Shown here one piece after another: positions 23,956 through 34,127 of a stretch of DNA of 64,000 nucleotides; the stretch's first letter is position 1; each line of letters begins with the position of its first letter. Below the pieces are notes generated by a model. It ran no database searches and was not told where the DNA came from. It saw only the letters and a list, made by a program, of their open reading frames with translations. The stretch spans positions 51,974 through 115,973 of the forward strand of contig JAQWUP010000029.1 in the NCBI GenBank assembly GCA_029242085.1. Reading direction: 5' to 3'. The translations under genes and the position numbers were made by a program. This stretch comes from Porticoccaceae bacterium (GTDB lineage: Bacteria > Pseudomonadota > Gammaproteobacteria > Pseudomonadales > Porticoccaceae).

Positions 23956-26196
23956 CTAACAGGAATCTGGAACCAGATAGCCCTCAACATGTTCACGGAT
24001 GCGCTGTACTTTCTTGATATTCTCTTCTGTATCCAAGGCGCCATAAGCAGCTCTAAATTCCAGTACCTGCTCTCTCAGCTCAGTCATACCATAGAGCCCA
24101 CATAGGCCCATAAGATCATGGATAATCTGGCGCTGGCTACTGTTTTCCCCTGATCTCAGCTGCAGATCCAGCTTATCAAGGTTCTCATACAGTGCCTCTT
24201 TTAACTCTTCGACCGGTATCACTGAAGCTAGTAGTCCGCCTCCGGAATTTGGGCTGATTTCGTTCATATCATTTAGCGAACTGAGAATACTGTTCACCAG
24301 ACTCACTTCATCAACTGGCTTAGATTGAACACTGACAGCGCCAGCCGTTAGCATGCGCTGTTGCTCCATAGGCGTTATATCAGCGGTCAAGCCAATAATT
24401 GGCGGGCTTTCGCCAGACTGTTGCATAATCGTTTCACAGGCGGTGACACCGTCGACAACCGGCATGTGGATATCCATTAGCACCACATCCACATGGAGAT
24501 CACCTGCAATCTCAATCGCTTCCAAACCGTTATTAGCCACCAGACAATCAGCGCCATAGCCGCGCAAAAGTTTGACAATTAATTTCTGATTAAAAGGGTT
24601 ATCTTCCGCCAATAAAATAGACAATCCAGCCAAAACTTGCTCAGCAAGCACCGCTTGATCATCCTCTAACGGCGATAGGGTATTTACTTCAAAAAGTCGG
24701 CAGGTAAAACTAACCACCGTACCCTTACCTATCTCGCTCTCAATTTTGACGTCCCCGCCCATAGTCTGCGCTAGGCGCTTGCATATTGACAGGCCTAGAC
24801 CTGTGCCACCGAAACGACGATTAATCGAGGTATCTTCCTGAGCGAAGGGGTCAAACAATAAAGCTATTTTATCTGCGGCTATGCCTTTGCCAGAATCAGT
24901 TACGGCGCAGTCCAGAACCACATGATCACCGTCACTCGTCTGCCGCTTAATGTCGACTGAGACAAATCCGCTATCAGTGAACTTAATCGCATTACTCACC
25001 AGATTACTGAAAATCTGCGCCAAACGCACAGGGTCGCCGCTCAACTGCCTAGGCACATCATCGGCAATATTGCATGTTAGCGAGAGATTTTTTTCGTCGG
25101 CGCGGGGACGATGAATTGCTACTAAATCAGTAAACCACTGATCCATGTCAAAATTTATTTTTTCTAAAGTAAAGCCACCTAAATGGGCTTTGGAAAATTC
25201 CAAAATATCATCAATCATGGTCAGCAGCATAGTGGAAGAACTATCAATAATTCGCAAATGCTCTTGCCGTTTGGCAGGATCCTCTTCTGTAGCAAGTAGC
25301 TTCGAAAACCCGATCACCGCCGTTAAAGGGGTGCGCAATTCATGACTCATTCGAGCCAAAAACTGATCCTGAGCTTCCATAGCCTCTTCAAGTTCTATCA
25401 ATGTGATCTGCAACTGTACCGTGGCACGCGCTATTTCACTTTGCATATGCACATTGGATTCTCTAACGCTGGTCGCAAGCTGATTGATACCATAGGCCAG
25501 TTTACGAATCTCCATCGGACCATTTTCTGCGGCCAGCGAATCAAGTCCGCCAGCCTCCATCAGCTCAACAGTCTCAGTTAAGCTCTCTACCGGCCGCGAA
25601 ATACTGCGACCAATTCGCATCGACAGCCATGCAGCAATTAATAAACTCATGGTGGTCACAATTAAAGCGCCAAAAATTGCTTCTCGCTGCTCTTGCAGCA
25701 GTATCTTATCCGTGAGCTCAATGATTACCCAGCCCAAGGATTCAGCCTCAGGCTGCCCGACCTCGTCATAGTCCATAATTGGGATATCGTTGATCGTGAT
25801 AGGTGCGAAAAAATACCAGTGATGATCAATAAAAAATGGTAGACCTGAATCGAATGATCCAGAAATAAGCTGGGTGGATAATTTCACATCACCAATGCGC
25901 ACGGTACTTTTATCAAGCTCATTGTGAAAAATAATACCTGATACCGATGGAATATCGAGAACCGAGTAGCCCAGTGTTTCAAGCATAGCCTGATTGCCAG
26001 AGAACAAGGCAAACTCTGCATTTGAGGCCATTTGATGAACCGCGACCCGACCCGTATCTTGCAGATTATTGAGCAATACTGTTCGCTGACTGGTAATTAT
26101 GTACCAACCAAGGACCAGACTTAATAAGGTCAGTGGAATCAATGTTGTAAGTAGCAGTCGAGCATGAATACTTGCTGGTTTTCGATTGTCTCTCAT
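23956..26196 (-). CDS. hybrid sensor histidine kinase (TM sensor-HAMP-HisKA-HATPase-REC-HPt-like), BarA-like architecture
   Basis: 746 aa; FLARMSHELRTPLTAVIGFSKLL, NLVSNAIKFT, FGGTGLGLSICK, LLAEDNPFNQKL..VLMDIHMPVVDG, C-terminal HDLMGLCGLYGM. Confidence 0.95.
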   Translation of the reverse strand: MRDNRKPASIHARLLLTTLIPLTLLSLVLGWYIITSQRTVLLNNLQDTGRVAVHQMASNAEFALFSGNQAMLETLGYSVLDIPSVSGIIFHNELDKSTVRIGDVKLSTQLISGSFDSGLPFFIDHHWYFFAPITINDIPIMDYDEVGQPEAESLGWVIIELTDKILLQEQREAIFGALIVTTMSLLIAAWLSMRIGRSISRPVESLTETVELMEAGGLDSLAAENGPMEIRKLAYGINQLATSVRESNVHMQSEIARATVQLQITLIELEEAMEAQDQFLARMSHELRTPLTAVIGFSKLLATEEDPAKRQEHLRIIDSSSTMLLTMIDDILEFSKAHLGGFTLEKINFDMDQWFTDLVAIHRPRADEKNLSLTCNIADDVPRQLSGDPVRLAQIFSNLVSNAIKFTDSGFVSVDIKRQTSDGDHVVLDCAVTDSGKGIAADKIALLFDPFAQEDTSINRRFGGTGLGLSICKRLAQTMGGDVKIESEIGKGTVVSFTCRLFEVNTLSPLEDDQAVLAEQVLAGLSILLAEDNPFNQKLIVKLLRGYGADCLVANNGLEAIEIAGDLHVDVVLMDIHMPVVDGVTACETIMQQSGESPPIIGLTADITPMEQQRMLTAGAVSVQSKPVDEVSLVNSILSSLNDMNEISPNSGGGLLASVIPVEELKEALYENLDKLDLQLRSGENSSQRQIIHDLMGLCGLYGMTELREQVLEFRAAYGALDTEENIKKVQRIREHVEGYLVPDSC

Positions 26197-26198
26197 CC

Positions 26199-27203
26199 TT
26201 AATCAGCCTCTAAGACAGCGCGATAAAACTGCTCGCTTTTTAAATCGATATTCAAATTACTGGCCACTGACGAATTGAAGCTTATAGAAAAATAAGCAGC
26301 AGTATGAGAACCACCGGTATCTCCTAGAAATTCATTATCAATAAATTCAGCAGTTTGCTGAGCAACATTTTCAACTGAAGAGTAGATAGCAGCAAGTGCA
26401 CCAGCATCTAGATAGGTTTTTGAATAGGCAATGACTGGAACCTTGTATCTGTAGCTAAGCTGCAAAATCCACTTTGCGGTGGCAATGTTGACCCGTCGAT
26501 TATCCGGCACCGGTATGAAGACATCACTGCGTTTAATTATCGGCTCCAACAGGTGAATTGGATTATCCTCCAATCCTATATTTATCATCTTGGGAACCAT
26601 ATTGGCATCTGTTACATACTGAGCAAAATCATCTTCCCTTTTCTTCGATGAAGGCCCAGTCATTACCCCGGCAATTTTCGCCTCGGGTAGTATCAATTTT
26701 GCCAATCTGATACTTCGCTGGAAGGGCTGATCAAGGCAGATGGCAGATACATTAGCAGCATATGCTTGCATATTAGAGCCATAATATTTTTTGCTCAGCA
26801 AATTAAATGCGCTATCAGTGATTAATACAGCGAGCACTGGCTGTTGTGGTTTCGATTTCATCACTGTTTCAGAGGCCATAGCACCAACGGTGACAATAAA
26901 GTCTGGCTTAAAGTTGAGATTTCTAGTGACAAAATTCTTTTCTACATCGGTAACAAATTGATAGATAGTCCCTGTCTGGCCATGCAAATTTCGCTGCACT
27001 AATGCAGTGAGATCTGTATAAATTTTGGCCTGCTTACTGATAACAAACAGAACGCGGCTTTCCTTGCTAACATTTGATTCAGCAATAACTGTAGGTACTG
27101 AGCAAATAAATAGTGCAACCACCAATACCTGAGTTTTAATCACGCATTGCAACTTAGAGAGGGACGCTTTAAACGACATCTCAGACGAATCCCAATCCAG
27201 CAT
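26199..27203 (-). CDS. ABC-transporter-type periplasmic substrate-binding protein (ABC_sub_bind family), no transporter partner nearby
   Basis: 334 aa with signal peptide; RVLFVISKQAKIYTDL..., fold-typical IAGVMTGPSS and VPVIAYSKTYLDAGALAAIY. Confidence 0.8.
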   Translation of the reverse strand: MLDWDSSEMSFKASLSKLQCVIKTQVLVVALFICSVPTVIAESNVSKESRVLFVISKQAKIYTDLTALVQRNLHGQTGTIYQFVTDVEKNFVTRNLNFKPDFIVTVGAMASETVMKSKPQQPVLAVLITDSAFNLLSKKYYGSNMQAYAANVSAICLDQPFQRSIRLAKLILPEAKIAGVMTGPSSKKREDDFAQYVTDANMVPKMINIGLEDNPIHLLEPIIKRSDVFIPVPDNRRVNIATAKWILQLSYRYKVPVIAYSKTYLDAGALAAIYSSVENVAQQTAEFIDNEFLGDTGGSHTAAYFSISFNSSVASNLNIDLKSEQFYRAVLEAD

Positions 27204-27228
27204 TTAAGTCGCTATTGTGGTTCATGAC

Positions 27229-29262
27229 TCAGGGGATACCTATTTCAAAACCAAGAACATATTGAGTTTTAAAGGCATTGATTTCATAGAACTCAAAATA
27301 ATCAGATCCCACATTTTGTACAGTGAAAGATAGCTCTACATTTGAGTTATTTAAATTGATTTTTTTAGCTGCTTTCAAATCAACACGGGTGTACTTGTCT
27401 AACTGAGAACCCTTTGGATGTCTCGTACCAGACTTATAATTAATCATGGTACTCAGACTCAATCTATCGTCGGTTGTATAATTCACTAGCAATCCCGCAC
27501 TGTGCCCTGGCGAATTGACCTCTAGATCCCGGTATTCAACGTGTGGGGTACTCCGCCAAAGTCGCTTACCAGTAGATTTCACATAGCTATAGTTAGCATG
27601 AACTAGAAAGTTATTATTGGGTCGATACTGAGCCTGCCACTCAGCACCTTGAACGTCGATACTTTCAGTGTTGTCACGTATATTGATTTGTCCATCGATA
27701 TCCGCATACTGCTCTCGACGCTCACCAATAACACCTCTTAGTTTTTCATTGAAAATACGCAGATCGATGGACAGACTAGCATTTAAAAATGAGCCCATAT
27801 AACCAATTTCCGAACTCTTTAGCTGTTCAGGGTTAATATGTGGATCAGAAACAATACTGCCGTCTAGAATCATGTCTTCGTTATAGCGAATATAGGTTTT
27901 CTGATTACTCTCAAGAAGCGTTGGCGCACGATAACCACGATTAAATGCTAACCTTAACGTTTGGTTATCCGCTAACTGGAAGTTACTCGCACCACGGAAG
28001 GAGCTAAATTTTTCTGAATCATCATGTTCACTAATAACCCCTCCATTGAGCACAATGCGATCGCTTGCAGTCCACTGAAAATTGGCATAGGCTCGAATAG
28101 AATTTTCGGAAATACCGTCCTGGGAATCAAAAAAATCTTCACTCTTTACACGGTCGAACCTTAACCCAATACCCGACACAGCTCGGAAGTCATCCCATTG
28201 AGTAAATAGCGTTCTGAATTCTGCATCCCATCTCTCTGACTCACCGCTGCTCTCACCATCTATAATCAGCTTATCCGGAAGCTGTAAAAGTGCAGTTTTG
28301 GTTGGGCTATCAGGCAACCCCGCTAGCGCCTCATGAAAACCGAGTGGTTCCACGTAATCCGTAATCTCTAATAAATTATGATAGACGATAAATTGGTGTT
28401 TATTGCCCTTTTCAGTTAAGTGATCCCACTGTAAATGCTGGTATTGATAGTCTAATTTACGCGGAAATGAATCTCTTTTGCCAACACCTATATCACTGTC
28501 ACTGGCCCCAAATTTTATTTCCAGACTATTGCTGGCAGAGGGAGTCCACAGCCCTTTAAACGACAGCGTAATCGTCTCTGCACCATCATCGAGGATCAAA
28601 TTGTTAAAATCATCAAATCCTTCATTACTTCGGTAGCTCAGTCTAGTGCGGTAATTTAGTTCGCCCGCTGCTCCAGCGTAACTTAATGAGCCATTGCGGA
28701 TGCTATTGCTGCCACCCTCACTGCGCAGATTCCAGCCACTATCAATAAGTGGAGAGCGAGTAATAATATTTATTGACGCCAGAAAAGCGTTACTACCATC
28801 CGCGGGGGCATTGGCTCCGCGAACGACTTCAATATGATCGATATCAGCGAGATCTACGCCCAATGTAGTCCATTCCACCGATGAGAAAAGCGATTCATAG
28901 ACCGATCTTCCGTCGACTTTCACCTCCAGTCGTCGGGGATAGCTATTACCCAAGGTATGGTAGGTTACCCCGGGGCGATTGGCATTGACGAAATAGGTCT
29001 GTAAACCCGGCACCATACGCAGTAAATCGACCACATCCAGTGCTGGAGAGGCATCTATCATACGCCGATCAATGATGGTCACTGAGGCTGGTGCCTCTGG
29101 TAGAGTCTGATCCATATGGGTAACACTATTGACTCGCTGGATATCCACCAACAGATCGCCCTCCGTTACCATAGAATCACCTACGGTAAATTCAGATATC
29201 ACCAATGCCATTACAAGAAGCATTGGAGCTGTATTTTTTTTTGTTGTTTTGAATATCATCAT
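27229..29262 (-). CDS. TonB-dependent outer-membrane receptor
   Basis: 677 aa; plug APASVTIIDRRMI..DVVDLLRMVPGLQ, IDHIEVVRGANAPADGSNAFLASINIITR. Confidence 0.94.
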   Translation of the reverse strand: MMIFKTTKKNTAPMLLVMALVISEFTVGDSMVTEGDLLVDIQRVNSVTHMDQTLPEAPASVTIIDRRMIDASPALDVVDLLRMVPGLQTYFVNANRPGVTYHTLGNSYPRRLEVKVDGRSVYESLFSSVEWTTLGVDLADIDHIEVVRGANAPADGSNAFLASINIITRSPLIDSGWNLRSEGGSNSIRNGSLSYAGAAGELNYRTRLSYRSNEGFDDFNNLILDDGAETITLSFKGLWTPSASNSLEIKFGASDSDIGVGKRDSFPRKLDYQYQHLQWDHLTEKGNKHQFIVYHNLLEITDYVEPLGFHEALAGLPDSPTKTALLQLPDKLIIDGESSGESERWDAEFRTLFTQWDDFRAVSGIGLRFDRVKSEDFFDSQDGISENSIRAYANFQWTASDRIVLNGGVISEHDDSEKFSSFRGASNFQLADNQTLRLAFNRGYRAPTLLESNQKTYIRYNEDMILDGSIVSDPHINPEQLKSSEIGYMGSFLNASLSIDLRIFNEKLRGVIGERREQYADIDGQINIRDNTESIDVQGAEWQAQYRPNNNFLVHANYSYVKSTGKRLWRSTPHVEYRDLEVNSPGHSAGLLVNYTTDDRLSLSTMINYKSGTRHPKGSQLDKYTRVDLKAAKKINLNNSNVELSFTVQNVGSDYFEFYEINAFKTQYVLGFEIGIP

Positions 29263-29297
29263 TTACCTTTTTATAATTTACCAATGAGTCGACATAG

Positions 29298-29969
29298 CTA
29301 TCTATTCGATTCAGATGTTTCAGATAAGCCTAATTTTTGGCCCAAAATACCGGCCTGAGTACGGTTACTTAAACCCAGCGCCCTTAACATGGCACTGACA
29401 TGAACTTTTACTGTGTTCTCAGAAAGATCGAGTTCACGAGCAATTTGTTTATTGGATCGTCCCTGAGTGATACAGAGTAAAATATCCATCTGCCGCTGTG
29501 TTACCAGACCGGCAATAATTTCAATATCAGCACCAGAATCAACTTCATCCATAACTCTGGCCACTTCTGGCATTGACTCCACCAGAGATGCCGGAACATA
29601 CCGCTCGCCCGTCAAGGCCTTGGAAATAGCGTCAAAAAGTGCATCTTTAGGCGCTGATTTAGTTACAAATCCCGCGGCACCAAAGTCGAGACATTTACGA
29701 ATATGAGCAGGGTTTTCTGTCGCAGACAGGACTATTATCGGCAGTTTTGGGTAGCTCTCACAGAGCATCTCAATAAAGTTAAAACCACCTGCTCCGCCGG
29801 GCATAAAAAGATCGACGATGGCAAGATCAATAGTGTTTTGGGCAAGAATGGTTAAGGCGGTATCACCGTGGTCAGTGGTGGTAACTTCAATATTGTCAAA
29901 CTCTTCGCTCAGTGTCGCTTTAAGACCAAGACAAACGAAAGCATGATCATCTACGATGAGAACGTGCAT
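29298..29969 (-). CDS. NarL/FixJ-type (LuxR HTH) response regulator
   Basis: 223 aa; VLIVDDHAFV, AIVDLFMPG, LTQRQMDILLCITQGRSNKQIARELDLSENTVKVHVSAMLRALG-like HTH. Confidence 0.95.
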   Translation of the reverse strand: MHVLIVDDHAFVCLGLKATLSEEFDNIEVTTTDHGDTALTILAQNTIDLAIVDLFMPGGAGGFNFIEMLCESYPKLPIIVLSATENPAHIRKCLDFGAAGFVTKSAPKDALFDAISKALTGERYVPASLVESMPEVARVMDEVDSGADIEIIAGLVTQRQMDILLCITQGRSNKQIARELDLSENTVKVHVSAMLRALGLSNRTQAGILGQKLGLSETSESNR

Positions 29970-30171
29970 GTTTCATTCCTTGTGTTCACTTCCATATGGG
30001 AGATTCATGCAAGCGCTCCCTGCCCGATGAAATACTAGGTTGCCCTCTTATCTGGCAACACCTTTTAGAATGGCTTCAACCAATTCACCAAGGCATATAT
30101 TACTCGGGGTTTGAACTATTAGAAAGGCCTATCAGGTAAACCTATTGGGGAGTATTGAGGCAGAACAAGAG

Positions 30172-30198
30172 AGAGTGCTGGCCTCGGACCAGCACTCT
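30172..30198. other. strong hairpin (10-bp perfect stem, 7-nt loop)
   Basis: agagtgctgg-cctcgga-ccagcactct; no U-run follows on either strand. Confidence 0.6.
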
Positions 30199-30310
30199 AT
30201 AGAATATAGCCTGTATTAATTAGAAACTGGCCAATTCCTGAGCAATCAGGTCTTTAGTTATAAAATAGCGCTCGGTTAAAAAGAGCCCCTAGCCATAAAA
30301 ACAACAGGCA

Positions 30311-30340
30311 ACAAAAAAGGCGATCCATTGGATCGCCTTC
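30311..30340 (-). terminator. intrinsic terminator downstream of rplS
   Basis: Minus strand GGCGATCCAATGGATCGCCTTTTTTG: perfect stem plus U-run. Confidence 0.85.
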
Positions 30341-30370
30341 TTCGATACTGAGTGAACAACCTGTGGTTGC

Positions 30371-30727
30371 TTAGCCCAGCTTCTCTTTAATACGTGCAGA
30401 TCTACCTGAACGCTCACGCAAGTAGTACAGTTTGGCGCGACGAACAGCACCGCGACGCTTAACTTCAATACTGTCAACGAGTGGGCTGTAAGTTTGGAAG
30501 GTACGCTCTACGCCAATACCGTTGGATATTTTGCGTACTGTGAATGCAGAGTTGAGCTGACGGTTGCGCTTAGCCAGAACTACACCTTCAAAGGCCTGAA
30601 GACGCTCACGAGTGCCCTCTTTTACCTTAACCTGCACAACCACGGTATCACCGGGGCTGAAATCAGGGATTTCTTTACTCATCTGCTCTTTTTCAAGTGC
30701 AGCGATAATTGATACTTTGTTAGACAT
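30371..30727 (-). CDS. rplS: 50S ribosomal protein L19
   Basis: [38 protein letters not shown]; start taken at internal Met; trmD-rplS synteny. Confidence 0.98.
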   Translation of the reverse strand: MSNKVSIIAALEKEQMSKEIPDFSPGDTVVVQVKVKEGTRERLQAFEGVVLAKRNRQLNSAFTVRKISNGIGVERTFQTYSPLVDSIEVKRRGAVRRAKLYYLRERSGRSARIKEKLG

Positions 30728-30798
30728 TTCTTGCTCCTCAATTTTCATTGGTTGGTGGCAATGCCACCTGATTTAGAGCTCTGTACAGAGAGGATAAG

Positions 30799-31551
30799 TT
30801 ATCCTTGCTTATCATCTGCCAGCGCAGCACTCACTTCCTTGAGTATTGCCTGTTGCTCTTTATTGAGTTCCAGGCGGTCCAGTAAATCTGGTCTTCTCTG
30901 CTGGGTTCGCACTAATGACTGCTGCAAACGCCAACGTCTTATTCTTTCATGGTCACCGGAGAGTAAAACCTCTGGCACCTGCTGCCCATCTTGTTGCTCA
31001 GGCCGTGTGTAGTGCGGGCAGTCCAACAGACCATTGGCAAATGAATCCTGATCTGCTGAATCCTGATGGCCCAGTGCTCCGGGTATCTGGCGTATCAGCG
31101 CATCCATCAGCACCATGGCTGGAAGCTCTCCACCACTGAGTACATAGTCTCCTATGGACCACTCCTCATCGACTTCCAACTCAATCAATCTCTCGTCGAT
31201 ACCTTCGTAGCGACCGGCAATCAGAATCAATGATTGCTGAGATGCAAAACCATTCACTGCTGCCTGATTTAACACCTTGCCCTGGGGGGATAAATACACC
31301 ACCAACGGGTTTTCGTCTGTCCATTCTCTGGCGGCTGATATCGCCCTGCGCAGAGGTTCGATCATCATCACCATACCGGGGCCTCCCCCGTAGGGTCTGG
31401 CATCAACCGTCTGATGACGATCTTCGGTAAAATCTCTTGGGTTATAGCTGGCTATTTCCAGCAACCCTTCTTTTACGGCCCGGCTACTTATGCCGTAGTC
31501 GGTTACCGCTGCAAACATTTCCGGAAACAGGGTAATCAGTGCAATCTTCAT
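30799..31551 (-). CDS. trmD: tRNA (guanine(37)-N1)-methyltransferase
   Basis: 250 aa; YGGGPGMVM and [14 protein letters not shown] motifs. Confidence 0.98.
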   Translation of the reverse strand: MKIALITLFPEMFAAVTDYGISSRAVKEGLLEIASYNPRDFTEDRHQTVDARPYGGGPGMVMMIEPLRRAISAAREWTDENPLVVYLSPQGKVLNQAAVNGFASQQSLILIAGRYEGIDERLIELEVDEEWSIGDYVLSGGELPAMVLMDALIRQIPGALGHQDSADQDSFANGLLDCPHYTRPEQQDGQQVPEVLLSGDHERIRRWRLQQSLVRTQQRRPDLLDRLELNKEQQAILKEVSAALADDKQG

Positions 31552-31592
31552 TCATTCCACCTCTGTTGCCTCAATGTGGCCCGAACTATCGC

Positions 31593-32135
31593 TTAAAATT
31601 CTGGATCCCAAATCACATCGATCGTCTGAGAGGCTATATCAATCTCGGTAACAAACTGATCAACATAGGGGATCAAGCGCTCTTCCCTATCAATACTGTC
31701 TGTATCCCCTGCAATCACCAGCACATCATTAGCCCCGGTCTCTAACAGAGATTTCACCACTCCGAGTCGAATCTCTCGCCCTTCAAAGTGGCTAACCACA
31801 GCAAGACCTTCCAGTTGATGCCAGTAGAACTCTTCGCGATTTAAGTCGGGAAGCTGGCTTTTGTCGACTGAGATGTCCTGATTACACCAGGCGCGAGCAA
31901 TATCTCTATCGTCTACACCTTTTATATGCACTATCAGCCCATCGGCGTGGCGCTTCCAGTCATCGACAACAATCTGCTGTCGGCCGGCTGCACTGTCTAC
32001 CCACCAAGGCTGGTAGTCGAACAATGTTTCTATCTGCTCCGTATACGAGAACACTTTTACCCATCCGCGCACACCAAACACTGTTGTGATCCGGCCTACA
32101 ACCAGTGTTTCCGAACTGTTTTGAGCGCTACTCAC
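31593..32135 (-). CDS. rimM: ribosome maturation factor RimM
   Basis: 180 aa; VVGRITTVFGVRGWVKVFSYT; operon position. Confidence 0.97.
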   Translation of the reverse strand: MSSAQNSSETLVVGRITTVFGVRGWVKVFSYTEQIETLFDYQPWWVDSAAGRQQIVVDDWKRHADGLIVHIKGVDDRDIARAWCNQDISVDKSQLPDLNREEFYWHQLEGLAVVSHFEGREIRLGVVKSLLETGANDVLVIAGDTDSIDREERLIPYVDQFVTEIDIASQTIDVIWDPEF

Positions 32136-32151
32136 AGGCTGCAGTACCTAA

Positions 32152-32403
32152 TTAGGCTGCTAGCTTGGCAGCCTCTTTCAACAATGCAGAAACTCGATCG
32201 CTAATCTGTGCGCCTTGACCCTGCCAGTATGCGGCACGCTCAAGATCTACACGCAGACGCTCTTCAGCACCGCGGGCAACCGGGTTAAAAAAGCCAATAC
32301 GCTCAATGTAGCGAGCATCACGTGCATTACGCGAATCAGAAACTGTGATGTGGTAAAAGGGACGCTTTTTCGCGCCACCACGAGCCAATCTAATTGTTAC
32401 CAT
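32152..32403 (-). CDS. rpsP: 30S ribosomal protein S16
   Basis: [41 protein letters not shown]. Confidence 0.99.
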   Translation of the reverse strand: MVTIRLARGGAKKRPFYHITVSDSRNARDARYIERIGFFNPVARGAEERLRVDLERAAYWQGQGAQISDRVSALLKEAAKLAA

Positions 32404-32583
32404 TTACTAAAATCCTGTGTTCAAGCGGCATTATCGCCAGTCTTGATGCCTATTTAAGTACCTAATCATGTGCCACGCAAAAATAGCGGGGCCCCCACGG
32501 AAGGCGCGGTATACTACGTCAAAAGGTGGTGAAAGGAAACTACTTTAAAAGAAAATAAGTCGCTTTTATGCCACTGTAGATAT

Positions 32584-32610
32584 TGTAAAAAAGCCTGTAA
32601 GAACAGGCCG
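32584..32610 (-). terminator. intrinsic terminator downstream of ffh
   Basis: Minus strand GCCTGTTCTTACAGGCTTTTTTAC: 6-bp perfect stem plus U6. Confidence 0.8.
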
Positions 32611-32621
32611 TTAGCTTTAGG

Positions 32622-34010
32622 CTAGCGGCGCGGGAACATGCCGGGTGGCAAACCACCCCCAGAAGGCGCCGCACCACCCAAGCCACGCATCATATTTTGC
32701 ATGCCTTTGCCCTTCATTTTTTTTATCATCTTGCCCATTTGCTTGTGCTGCTTAAGCAGGCGATTGAGATCCTGAATGCTGGTGCCCGAGCCGACAGTGA
32801 TGCGTCGTTTGCGCGAACCATTAAGAATATCCGGATTGCGGCGCTCTTTTGGCGTCATGGAGTCAATTATGCACTCCATGCGGGTAAATTGGCTGGTCAT
32901 ATCGGGCTGCTGCGCCATTTGCGCCATATTGCCCATACCCGGCAGCTTGTCCATCATGCCTGCCATGCCACCCATATTTTTCATTTGCTGAAGCTGATCG
33001 CGCAGATCTTCCAGATCAAAGCCCTTACCCTTGGCGACCTTCTGAGCCAATTTCTCAGCTTTCTTCTTATCAACTTTGCGTTCAACATCTTCGATAAGAC
33101 TGAGTACATCACCCATTCCCAGTATGCGCGATGCAATACGCTCGGGATGGAATGGCTCAAGTGCGTCTACTTTTTCACCCACACCGAGGAATTTAATCGG
33201 CTTGCCGGTAATATGTCTGACCGACAGGGCGGCACCACCTCGGGCATCACCGTCGACCTTGGTTAATATCACACCAGTCAGCGGCAGGGCTTCATTAAAG
33301 GCTTTGGCAGTGTTGACGGCGTCCTGACCAATCATGGCGTCAATCACAAATAGGGTTTCAACCGGATTGGCTGCCTTATGCACGTCTTTGATCTCTGCCA
33401 TCATTTGATCATCGATCGCTAAGCGGCCTGCAGTATCAACGATCAACACATCGGCAAAACTGGTTTTGGCGGCGGCAATGGCAGATTTAACAATCGCCAC
33501 TGGCTTTTCACTTGGGTCACTGGGGAAAAATTCAGCGCCAACTTCATTGGCCAGCGTTTTCAGCTGTTCTATGGCGGCTGGACGATAGACATCCGCAGAG
33601 ACGACCATGACTTTTTTCTTTTCGCGCTCGCTCAGATAGCGAGATAACTTGGCCACAGAGGTGGTTTTACCCGCTCCCTGCAAACCAGCCATCAGAATAA
33701 TTGCCGGTGGCTGCTGGGCCAGGTTAAGGGATTCGTTTTTCTCCCCCATCACGCTCTCTAACTCGGCCTGAACAATTTTGAGGAATTGCTGGCCCGGATT
33801 GAGGCTACTGTTAACCTCTTTGCCCAGAGCGCGCTCTTTTACCAGGGCGACAAAGTCTTTGACTACTGGCAGTGCAACATCGGCCTCAAGAAGCGCCTTG
33901 CGCACCTCACGCAATGTCTCTTCGATATTTGTTTCACTAAGACTGGCTTTTCCAGAGATTTTTTTCAGGCTCTGGGAGAGGCGTTCACTTAAATTTTCAA
34001 ACATGGCCAT
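32622..34010 (-). CDS. ffh: signal recognition particle protein Ffh
   Basis: 462 aa; GLQGAGKTTSVAKL, DTAGRL, Met-rich M domain. Confidence 0.99.
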   Translation of the reverse strand: MAMFENLSERLSQSLKKISGKASLSETNIEETLREVRKALLEADVALPVVKDFVALVKERALGKEVNSSLNPGQQFLKIVQAELESVMGEKNESLNLAQQPPAIILMAGLQGAGKTTSVAKLSRYLSEREKKKVMVVSADVYRPAAIEQLKTLANEVGAEFFPSDPSEKPVAIVKSAIAAAKTSFADVLIVDTAGRLAIDDQMMAEIKDVHKAANPVETLFVIDAMIGQDAVNTAKAFNEALPLTGVILTKVDGDARGGAALSVRHITGKPIKFLGVGEKVDALEPFHPERIASRILGMGDVLSLIEDVERKVDKKKAEKLAQKVAKGKGFDLEDLRDQLQQMKNMGGMAGMMDKLPGMGNMAQMAQQPDMTSQFTRMECIIDSMTPKERRNPDILNGSRKRRITVGSGTSIQDLNRLLKQHKQMGKMIKKMKGKGMQNMMRGLGGAAPSGGGLPPGMFPRR

Positions 34011-34127
34011 GCAGATAACTTCCAGCAGTTCATTTTAAGGCGGCATTATAGCAATAATTTTGCCCTGCCCTTCACCCTGTGACCTGAATATGCCACACTC
34101 CTTTAAAGTTTCTAGCGAATTTATCTC

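Noticed and set aside
32697-33266. 189-aa plus-strand ORF antisense to ffh
   Set aside because: Long only because of ffh codon bias; His/Leu-rich shadow sequence with no domain.
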